From: Biomphalaria glabrata
Lineage: Eukaryota > Mollusca > Gastropoda > Planorbidae
Direction of reading: 5' to 3'
Length of the DNA: 64,000 nt
Assembly (NCBI RefSeq): GCF_947242115.1
Contig: NC_074718.1
Span: 45,300,699 to 45,364,698, forward strand
Of the stretch, positions 37,090 through 45,644 are shown in pieces. The position numbers and the translations under genes are program-made. A model generated the notes under the pieces. That model was not told where the DNA came from and made no database searches. It saw only the letters and a list, made by a program, of their open reading frames with translations. Within the stretch, counting starts at the first letter, position 1, and each line of letters starts with the position of its first letter.

Positions 37090-37365
37090 TATTCTCTGTT
37101 GCATTTTACGTCTCGGGAGACGATCTTTTCCCCTTTGCAACTTCTTGTGTGACTAAAGAGGCCAATCCTTGATACACAGCTGCGATCGCAGGTTGGGCAT
37201 CTGTAATCACCAGGGACTGTTGCAACTTTCACCTTTCTTTCTACTACTGTTAGTGTATGGCATGTGTATTCCTGGACCCTTCCTTTATGCTCGCTCTCCA
37301 TGTGGATCTATCCAATGCCACTTTTCCCAGCTGTCGATTTTGAAGAGCTCTATGTCGGGTTTATA
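37090..37365 (-). mobile_element. LINE C-terminal zinc-finger tail fragment
   Basis: Minus-strand reading: IELFKIDSWEKW, then [19 protein letters not shown] and [10 protein letters not shown]. It is the same ORF tail as at 49995-50500, with the finger complete. Confidence 0.7.
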
Positions 37366-37796
37366 TAGGCCTATATATAGCGCAAATTTGAACACTTTCG
37401 TATTTTAATTCCAAGAAAACGTAGATTTCAAATGACAAACTGAAAGGACGATATTAAAGGGAAACTCCGATGGTTTTATAAATTTGAGTTATTGACATAT
37501 TTAAATTCTGCATAAAAAGTTGTAATTGTAAATAGTCATTTTACCTTTTTTTTAAATTTAAATGCTTAGAAACATATATATTCGTAACAATATATTTGAC
37601 AGTAAATTCTTGCCATCCAAAAAAAAAACGGGTTCTTTGAGATTTTGTGCTTAGGTTAGGCATACATCACTTCCCTCAACAATCTTGATCTAACCAATCG
37701 TATCGCTTCATTCTTACAGTGGCTATTAACAGGCTAATAACAGTGACGGCCTAATCCATATATAGATCTATATTACGTTACGAAATAAAACGGGAA

Positions 37797-38055
37797 TTAA
37801 AAAACAGTGAACATTGATACTGACCATTGGGAAGACATAGCCTTAGACCGCACTACGTGGAGAGAGACGGTGACCATGAAAGCTATGGACAGCGAGAAAA
37901 CATGGGCGTCAGCTCTTGAAGAAAAGCGTGCCATACGAAAAATGGCTGGCACCTCTACCACCAAAGCGAAAGCCTTCTTGACCTGCATTATATGTGGACG
38001 GGAGTGTCTCTCCAAAATAGGGCTCCACAGCCACATGAAAAAGTGTTCGAAATGA
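37797..38055 (+). mobile_element. LINE C-terminal zinc-finger tail fragment, divergent subfamily
   Basis: DTDHWEDIALDRTTWRETV, then an alanine/lysine linker, then FLTCIICGRECLSKIGLHSH and MKKCSK with a stop. It has the same order as the other tails (W.x.A.DR..WR, then C-x2-C...H-x4-C) but is clearly a different lineage. Confidence 0.7.
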
Positions 38056-38110
38056 ACCATAGTCGCTCTATGACAACTGAAAAAGGCCAATATATATATA
38101 TATATATATG

Positions 38111-38324
38111 CATTAGAACAGGGGTTCTCAACCTGTGGATCGAGACCCCCTTGCGGGTCGATTGACTATTTGCCAGGGTTTGCCTACGACCATCGAAAAT
38201 ATGGATTATTTTGTCTATTCTTCTATTGCTGTATGTGTGTGTTGGGGGGGGGTGGTCGCGGCAGAGTCGGGGATTGTAAAAAGGGGTCGCCGAGCATAAA
38301 AGGTTGAGAACCACTGCATTAGAA
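38111..38324. mobile_element. 198-bp hAT-type MITE with perfect 8-bp target duplication
   Basis: The element body 38119-38316 has inverted ends caggggttctcaacct and (read inward) cagtggttctcaacct. It is flanked by identical 8-bp direct repeats 'cattagaa' (38111-38118 and 38317-38324). The end sequence and 8-bp duplication are hallmarks of hAT elements. It has no coding capacity. Confidence 0.9.
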
Positions 38325-39012
38325 TAACCAACTCGAGAAAAAAAGTTAATTTTTTTATCTACACCCCTCCCTGTCCCAAAATGTAATGTTGATCGTGTGT
38401 CTGACTGATTCTAACACACTGGTCAGTGTAAGGGGCTAGCCGAGGCTACGTGGAGTCGGTCATGACAAGACAACCAAGCGATAGTGTTTGTTGTGTGTTG
38501 AGTGGTCAGGCGAGAAAATACACACTGCCGTGGTTAGTCAAGCATGTAGATCTACTCTTAACACGAACAAAAAAAGGATGTTAGTGGTTGAAAAAGGGGG
38601 AGGGGTGAAAGATCGCCTCTCATACTCCCCAGAATCCGCCATTGATTAGAGTGTGTGTTTGTGTCTGACATGCAACCACCCCTCTCCTTTTCTGCTCGTA
38701 ATCTGGAACTTGGCGTCTGCTTTCAAGGTTAATGAAAAAATTAAAATATCATCGAGGAGTTCCATGGTCCAACATTTGTTCGCCACGGTCCAGCCCGATC
38801 AAATATTGTACTTGTGTTTGAAGCTTGTCATCAGCTCTCAACTTTATGGTGAATGTGGAAAGGAGTTGTTTGGCCACTGATCGTCTGCTGTATCTCAGGG
38901 TCATCAGCAGTAACTGTATGCGCACGCACCCAAGTTACACGGTTGTATTCATTGTTCCTCTCTATCCAGAAGAAACTATTTCAGAAACAGTTGTTCATCT
39001 CGCAGTTCAAAA
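38325..39012. other. Region upstream of receptor gene 1
   Basis: Non-repetitive by eye. Several short overlapping frames (38653-39041) show no domain. It probably holds the promoter and 5'UTR of the receptor gene starting at 39013. Confidence 0.4.
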
Positions 39013-40464
39013 ATGAAGCTGAAGATAGTTCTTGCCCATAATTTATTCTGCATCCTCGCCGTCTGCTCGCAGACTACATATATGAGCGATGTGACCGATA
39101 CGGTAACGACTGGCTACGCAGCAAGGAACTGGACAAAGAGTGAAGCGTTTCAGATTCTCAGGGCGGAAATGAACGATCGTCTGCTGGCGCGTCAGAAAGC
39201 GCCGCCCAAATACTACTCGTCCCACGACAGCGACATTGCCATCTCGTTTGATCCACTTCAAATAATCGACGTGGTGGGCATGTCGCAGGCCATGACCTTG
39301 ACCTCCATCGTCACCCTCAAATGGCGCGATCCTGAGATTATGTGGGAGCCGAGTATGTATGCTGGAATTGTGGACATCCAGCTTCCTTCGGATAACTTGT
39401 GGTCTCCGTCGGTCATCGTGCCAAAGTCCAGCGAAAACGAGGACCTGAATATTGAGTTTCCGGAACTTGTGAAAGTGAATTATAAAGGCTACATAATTGC
39501 ATCCATTCCGACATTCATTACGACATTATGCACAATGGATATGACCTACTTTCCGTTTGATGAACACAATTGCACTGTAGTTTTCCTGGAGTCTAGTTTC
39601 TACAACATAACATCTTTCGTGCTGCCTCCAACCGACATCCAAAGCCACTTCGGCACTCACGGAGAGTGGATCATGGATAGCCACTGGTGCACCTCAAACA
39701 TCACCCACATGACTCCGCCATTTTCCTACGTCACTTGCTACATTGAAATGAGCAGGTGTAGCCTTTTCTTTGTGCTAAATCTGATTGGTCCAATGGCCAT
39801 GACGTCAGCAATGACGCTCGTGGTGTTCTGGATTCCAGCCAAAAGTGGGGAAAAGATTGGTTACGTCTTGTCCATGTACACATCCACTTCTGTTTTTCTG
39901 AGCTTCATCGTGGAACGCATTCCCAAGAACATGGACACAACTCTCCCGCGAATCAACATTCTTCTTCTTGCCATTGTGATTCAAGTCATTCTTGCCACCG
40001 TGGCCACAACCATCGTCTTGAAGAGATATAACAAAGAGATCAATGCCAAAAAATCTGGTAAAACACTTTGTAAGAGACCTGCACTTGAGGCCAAACCCAA
40101 TGTGGACAACTGCGAGAAACTAACCAAAGTTCAATCATCAACCAAACCGACAGGGGAGCAAACCAGCGTTGACAAAGACACACCAGACAATGTCCATATC
40201 ATCTATTCTGGTCAATTGCACAATAACTGCCCAAATAATGACATTAGCAAAAATGTGGATGGTGCTAAGAAAAATGCGAACGAATCGGTTTGCGAAAAGG
40301 AAATATCAATCTACGAAGCTGATCAAATTCAGACCGGATCTAACACAAGTCCGGACGAGCAAGACACAAGTCGATGTATGACCCACGATGAATTAGATAA
40401 ACTTTTCTTCGCCGTCTTGACCACACTGACCGTTGTGATGTATATAGTTGTTTACTTGTATTGA
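39013..40464 (+). CDS. Cys-loop ligand-gated channel subunit (nAChR-like), intronless, receptor 1
   Basis: A 483-residue pentameric ligand-gated ion-channel subunit of the plasma membrane. Probable signal peptide 1-20. The extracellular domain has the Cys loop C173-C187 with 13 residues between (CTMDMTYFPFDEHNC). The M1 proline region is 256-274 and M2 about 280-303 after a PAKSGEK linker; M3 is about 313-337, followed by a roughly 120-residue polar cytoplasmic loop and M4 at 461-483. The GEK linker and Glu at M2 20' suggest cation selectivity. It lacks the loop B Trp (SSFYNIT) and the adjacent Cys pair of ACh-binding alpha subunits; instead single cysteines C226 and C242 flank loop C. Position 9' of M2 is Thr (T290), not Leu. 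Its tandem neighbour at 41443 is a paralogue. The ligand is unknown. Confidence 0.92.
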   Translation: MKLKIVLAHNLFCILAVCSQTTYMSDVTDTVTTGYAARNWTKSEAFQILRAEMNDRLLARQKAPPKYYSSHDSDIAISFDPLQIIDVVGMSQAMTLTSIVTLKWRDPEIMWEPSMYAGIVDIQLPSDNLWSPSVIVPKSSENEDLNIEFPELVKVNYKGYIIASIPTFITTLCTMDMTYFPFDEHNCTVVFLESSFYNITSFVLPPTDIQSHFGTHGEWIMDSHWCTSNITHMTPPFSYVTCYIEMSRCSLFFVLNLIGPMAMTSAMTLVVFWIPAKSGEKIGYVLSMYTSTSVFLSFIVERIPKNMDTTLPRINILLLAIVIQVILATVATTIVLKRYNKEINAKKSGKTLCKRPALEAKPNVDNCEKLTKVQSSTKPTGEQTSVDKDTPDNVHIIYSGQLHNNCPNNDISKNVDGAKKNANESVCEKEISIYEADQIQTGSNTSPDEQDTSRCMTHDELDKLFFAVLTTLTVVMYIVVYLY

Positions 40465-40795
40465 AACAATTTTAGTCATCGATAAGGAAAAAAAATGGAC
40501 ATTGCAACATCCTTGACCTTCATTATCTGGGAAATTTGTAATGCATCTGCGTAATTAGTCAAAGAATAGAGTCTACTTCTGCTTCTCACAAACACGGAAG
40601 TACAAGCAAGTTTGTTACGTTATTGACTGACACGATGACATCACAATCTATCTTGAAACATGATTGTTAATAATGAGGTAATGTCATTACTTCTACGAAA
40701 GTTCTGGTAAAAAAAAATGTCAATTCACAAATTCGCATTCATTCTGAGAACAATTGAATCTCGTTCTTGTGACCATTTTTTTATATCTTGTTTTG

Positions 40796-40960
40796 AACTA
40801 GATGGAAATCTATGTTTCCAGTCGATATTTTTTATATATATAGATTTTGTAGCACTATAGGGCTACTAATAAGATACACCCAGAACTTCCGTGGTCCACT
40901 TTGGAGAACTCTAGTTGGATTCTGAGTGTCATTTGATCTTATATTCAATAGAATATAGTC
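40796..40960 (+). repeat. Unclassified dispersed repeat, copy 1
   Basis: It shares 'atgtttccagt', 'atagattttgtagc', 'gagtgtcatttgatcttata' and intervening order with 54115-54285. No tRNA-like box or coding remnant is seen. Confidence 0.6.
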
Positions 40961-41276
40961 TGATGAAATCAATGTAACCAACACAATTCTTGCGCTAACA
41001 GAGCCCATGTGTTGTAGATCGACCCAACTCTTTGAAATGCAGCAACATTTCTGATCCACATTTATTTTGTTCTGGCCAAAGAAAAGATTGATTTTTTTTT
41101 TTCAAGGATAAAGAATATTGAATTCAAATTCATTACAGTGCTTAAGTTTTTTAACAAAATTGTTGTTAAGACCTTACACCGGAAGACTTTTTTGTTCGAA
41201 TTGGTTTCTGGGATGTGGTCATTTCATAAATAAAACGTCAGGCAAATTTCAACAGTCCACAATCCAGGCGATGCTC

Positions 41277-41285
41277 TATAAATAG
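41277..41285 (+). promoter_or_regulatory. Possible TATA box of receptor 2
   Basis: TATAAATAG lies 166 bp before the ATG at 41443, within an otherwise gene-free spacer. The match is good, but use is unproven. Confidence 0.3.
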
Positions 41286-41442
41286 ATCTAGAAAAAAATA
41301 AGATTTACGCCGTTTTAAATGTCGTAATAACTTTATATTGTTTACTGCTACCAACTGAAAATCGAAATAAAGAACATTCTAGTTCGCAGGCATCCATGGA
41401 AACCAATGTTTATCTCAAGAAAAGATAACTCTGATTGTCAAA

Positions 41443-42744
41443 ATGTTTCTTACAAAAACTGTTCGCGTGTTTTTCGCTTTTCTTGTGATGCTAGGACGTG
41501 CCAGGTTGGATACCAACATTTCTAGCTCCTCCTACTTAGAGTCATTCACAAAACTACGGAAGTTGGTACAATCTCGTCTGGAAGCTGCCAATAAAATTCC
41601 ACCTAAATACTACCACTTTCAGATTCCCATCCGATTGAACTACGAACCTCTGCAGATCATCTTTGTCGACGAGGTTTCTCAGACCATCATGGTTTCCTCC
41701 AGTATCACTCTCGTCTGGCTGGACCCAGTGGTCAGCTGGGACCCCAGGAATTACTCGGGAATAGACACCATAGAAATGGACTCCAGTTCGTTTTGGGCTC
41801 CCAACATTTATATTCCGAAAACGTCCGACTCTTCCGTCAAACTGTTAACCTTGAACGAGAAAGTGCAAGTATCCAATCGGAGCACAGTGTCCACCCTGAT
41901 TCCGATAATAACCACGACCCTGTGCAACCTTGACCTGACATTTTTTCCATTTGACAAGCATTCTTGTACCATGATCTTCGTTGAGTCCGACATGTACAAC
42001 CTGACTTACCTTGACCTCCCCCCCAAGGACATCAGTTTTTACTTTGGCACCAATGCCGCTTGGATTTTGGTGGGATACACCTGCGTCACTCAACCCTCAC
42101 ACTACACTCCGACATTCACCTACATCGTCTGCTCCATAGAGATGACCCGCCGGAGAGCCTTCTACGTCGTGAATCTGATTGGTCCGATGGCAATGACGTC
42201 AGCGATGACGCTAGTGGTGTTCTGGCTGCCCGCGAAGGCAGGCGAGAAGATGACCTTTGCAGTGTCCATGTTTCTAGCTAGTTCTGTCTTCTACAATTAT
42301 ATCTTGGAGATTATGCCACGAAGTATGGAAAGTCCTCCTCGTTTAAATCTACTTCTAATTTTTAACGGCATTCTCATCATGCTGGCCACTGCCGCCACCA
42401 CGTTCGTCCTGCGCCGATACGAGCATCAAAAAGAGACGGAGCAAGCAGAAGTGAGCGAGCCCGGCACAAAGTCAAGGACGCTCGATCAGAAGCAAGGCGA
42501 ATCCAAGAAGAACCGCTTATTCTATTCTCGCAGATGTAATTCTGTGTCACCGGAGCCTGTAGAGCAAGTCAATCTGAGCCAACTAAACTTACTCCAAGGA
42601 GAGCTCCTTGGACCAGAACAACCGGAAGTGACGAAAAGACAGTATAGAACAGGCCAATGGTCTTACGCCAAGCTGGACATGATGTTTTTCGTGTTAATGT
42701 CTGCACTGACCCTCATAGTTTGGATACTTGTTTTCTTTTTATAA
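41443..42744 (+). CDS. Cys-loop ligand-gated channel subunit (nAChR-like), intronless, receptor 2
   Basis: A 433-residue paralogue of the upstream receptor. Probable signal peptide 1-20. Cys loop C161-C175 (CNLDLTFFPFDKHSC). The M1 region VVNLIGPMAMTSAMTLVVFW is almost identical to receptor 1, then PAKAGEK and M2 about 268-291, with Leu at 9' (L278). M3 is about 298-322, followed by a roughly 80-residue basic cytoplasmic loop and M4 at 411-433. Loop B has Met where ACh-binding subunits have Trp (ESDMYNLT). There is no vicinal Cys pair; C214 and C230 have the same spacing as C226/C242 of receptor 1. Strong conservation of M1 and the GEK linker with divergence elsewhere suggests the two arose by duplication of one intronless gene. 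Either could be an accessory or orphan subunit. Confidence 0.92.
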   Translation: MFLTKTVRVFFAFLVMLGRARLDTNISSSSYLESFTKLRKLVQSRLEAANKIPPKYYHFQIPIRLNYEPLQIIFVDEVSQTIMVSSSITLVWLDPVVSWDPRNYSGIDTIEMDSSSFWAPNIYIPKTSDSSVKLLTLNEKVQVSNRSTVSTLIPIITTTLCNLDLTFFPFDKHSCTMIFVESDMYNLTYLDLPPKDISFYFGTNAAWILVGYTCVTQPSHYTPTFTYIVCSIEMTRRRAFYVVNLIGPMAMTSAMTLVVFWLPAKAGEKMTFAVSMFLASSVFYNYILEIMPRSMESPPRLNLLLIFNGILIMLATAATTFVLRRYEHQKETEQAEVSEPGTKSRTLDQKQGESKKNRLFYSRRCNSVSPEPVEQVNLSQLNLLQGELLGPEQPEVTKRQYRTGQWSYAKLDMMFFVLMSALTLIVWILVFFL

Positions 42745-43590
42745 AACTCAGTGAGGATTCTATCGAATCTGTAAGCATCTAATATAAGACTTACTTACCA
42801 GTGGCGTAATTGAGTTCTAGGTGATTCCTCCGTTTGGTACATAATTGAAATCAGATTAATATAATGTTAAAATCATTTATGCCTTCTTTAAAAGCTTAGC
42901 TTATAAAACATTTAATGGGAATTATTTAACAAGTCTTAAACATTATAGGCTAAATTGTTTTGCTTTTGATTGGATCAGTAAAAATTATCTTATCTTAATT
43001 TGACAAGCGAACTAAAAATATATAGGCATATATATATATATGCTCCCTAGCTGATTCTTATAACTACCAACGCTACTGTCATTTCTAGATGCCACGTCTA
43101 AATTTAGCCTTCCTAATTTAAAAAAAAAAATGGGTTGTCGTTGCTGGATGATGGTTTACAAGACAATTTAAATTGTCCCATGCTACCCCCCCCCCCCCAA
43201 CCACCACAGTCCTAATTAAAATGTAGATGTTGATGAGTAAGATGAATGTCTATCCTTTCGCAAATTTATTTGAAGTTGTAAAATGTTTGCTAGAAACGTG
43301 TAGTGCCCACAGTTACGTCGTATAAACTATAAGTCTACCACTGGTCAAGACTTCAGTTCACCAGCGTAGTGTCAAGACTTCGTTTTAATGTATCTGTTAC
43401 TGCTCATGTATTTACATGTCCTAGTCCTAGAGAATAGCACTTGATATATGTTGTCGTAGGGCCGATAACTATGAGCCTACCAATTTTCAAGACTTCGTTT
43501 TACTTCACCAGTTACTGCTCTTTTTTTTGTATGTCTAGAGAGCGTCACTTAGTTTGTTATTTCCCTCTACTGACATTTCCTCATACCATT
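42745..43590. other. Downstream of receptor 2, no gene seen
   Basis: AT-rich, with poly-A (43120), poly-C (43187) and a loose direct repeat around 'caagacttc.ttttaatgta' / 'caagacttcgttttacttca' (43380 and 43488). Presumably 3'UTR followed by intergenic DNA. Confidence 0.4.
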
Positions 43591-43595
43591 AGAGG

Positions 43596-43742
43596 ATGAA
43601 ATGGGTTGCCTGAATCAGACAGGGAAAACCAACGACTTAGCAGAGTTTAAGTCATTGATTAACATGCATGACTAGATTGACACATGAAATGTGTAGGACG
43701 TAATCATCTTTTTTGAAGTAACGTCCTCAATCTATAAGATAC
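43596..43742 (+). mobile_element. LINE 3' tail, short copy
   Basis: Codons for [17 protein letters not shown]-like sequence and a stop, then 'tcttttttgaagtaacgtcc'. It is the same tail as 11771-11918, more diverged. Confidence 0.7.
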
Positions 43743-44429
43743 CGGCAGTTGATAAAATGTTTAAAATGCTTGTTATGATAGTACAATTAGTGACAATTTG
43801 TGTATATACTTAATGGATGTAATTCGTTTTTTTTTTAAATGTGATACTAAATGTGTTACACTAAAACTTTTCAATCTCAACGTAACTTTACTAAAGAATG
43901 TTTACATTGAAAATGACGTTTACTTAGATTAAAAAAAGAAATTTAAGTCTTATAACTTTGTTATTATTACATAACATTGGTTGACCGGCAAAGTCTCGCT
44001 GGAGTAAGTGGCCGTTGGGACGAGTAAAGATGGCTCCTGCTTTCATTATCCTATAAGCAACACCGTCATCTGGATCGCCATCGCTGCCTAAGTTGGTAAA
44101 CTGCTCTATTGGTTTCAGGTCTGCATATCTAATGACTAGGAATTATGTTGACATGTAGCCAATACGCATTTCTTTGGTGGCAGTGTGTCTCTATCGAATC
44201 TCTATTGTCATCTCTTGTACACATTCAATTGTATATCCGAGTAATGCTATATCGTCTGAAAAGTCCAGGTGAAGTTTACATCATGCGATACCGAACGCAG
44301 CTCGATTCATGTTTCGCTGACTTACTGTTTATTAAAAATAAACTTTTTTTTTTTTTTTACAGTTTATTAGTTAAGAAGCTTACACACTAACGCATACACA
44401 CACAAGAGTCCCATATACTTCTCTACCAA
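43743..44429. other. Intergenic DNA, no gene seen
   Basis: No coding or repeat family is recognised; an 81-codon frame at 44145-44390 has no domain. Confidence 0.4.
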
Positions 44430-44832
44430 CAGGGCCGGTCTTAGGCCACTGCAACCTATGCGACCGCAGTGGGCCCCGCACTTTCACAGGCCACGCGCTA
44501 ATGCTAGGTGTACATTATAAAATTAAACCATTATAACTTATATATATCCGATGACTCATGCAAATCTCCTGAAATCGCAAAATATACACGAAAAATTCAC
44601 GGAAATCTGAAATTATTAAAATCTCCTGAAAAATAGATAAAGTTGTCATTTTGGGGTGCCAATGGTACGCAAAAAAACAACAAAAAAAAAAAAACGGCAT
44701 TGTCAGCTTTCATTTAATACAAATTTATTGCAAAGACGAATGTATTTTCTAAATTTTGAAATTATCCTTATCCCTACCCAGAGTGTGCAATCCATTTTGC
44801 ATAGGGCCCCGCATTTGTTAGGGCCAGCCCTG
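44430..44832. mobile_element. MITE-like element with hAT-type ends (403 bp)
   Basis: The left end is cagggccggtcttaggcc and the right end read inward is cagggctggccctaac: imperfect inverted ends of the hAT 'CAGGGCCGG' type. Internal sequence repeats 'aaatctcctgaaa' and 'gcattt.taggg' phrases and has no coding capacity. No clear 8-bp target duplication remains. Confidence 0.6.
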
Positions 44833-45644
44833 TATAATTCCGTGGTCAAGAGATGGGCAAAGAAAGGAATTGTCAAATAATGGAGCAAACACAATTCTGC
44901 AAGTTTTTTTTTTTTTTTCCATTGACGAACCCAACAGTATAATAATTGAACGTAAATGTAAACTTTTCCCACAAAAGAGTTCCTATGTCCTAGAGCTCCT
45001 TTGACATCATTAGCTTTAGATCTAGTGTCAAAAAAATAAGTCTGTTGCTCGTTACTGCATGGGAAAATATTAAATTCTTCTTTGAAGTTTTATCTTCTAT
45101 TAGATCCCAGGTCTACAGCGTATATAACCAAGTAATACACATAAGTATTTTGTTGTTATCAATTTAAAACTTTTATTAAGTTCATATGATAATGAATATT
45201 TAAACAAAAATAGCACCCAATGGTACAAAGTGGAGTTCAGATCATTGCAACCAATGAGAAGTAAGATAACAGAGTGGTTCAGATTTACAGAGGCTGAAAA
45301 CCATTGGTTGATAAATCTATTCATTGAAGCTAAACATTTTTTTTTAACAAATTAAAAAAAAAATCACAATTTGATTTCAGGTAACAGTTTACACACACAC
45401 ACACACATTTCTACTCATTTCCTGAGTTTATCAATTTTATAACTTAATAATGTCAATGTTTAGAGAACAAGCCCTGGACTTGTTTAGACAAGGGCAAGTA
45501 ACCCCAGTGACGCATAAATACAGTGAAAAATTACACCAACAAGAAATCTTGGCATAATTGTTTAGCAAATAAAAAGACCCTGTTATGCAAATTGAAACTA
45601 AGGGAAATAACTACCATGGGAAAAGATCCAAGGAAGACGACAAA
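44833..45644. other. Downstream of IGHMBP2 (minus strand)
   Basis: Expected IGHMBP2 3'UTR and intergenic DNA. A minus-strand AATAAA lies near 45169-45174 and an (AC)n run at 45391-45406. No other gene is seen. Confidence 0.45.

Larger units (their letters stand above)
40465..41442. other. Spacer between the two receptor genes
   Basis: It holds the receptor 1 3'UTR (an AATAAA lies near 41229), an unclassified dispersed repeat at 40796-40960, and the receptor 2 promoter region. No gene is seen. Confidence 0.5.
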
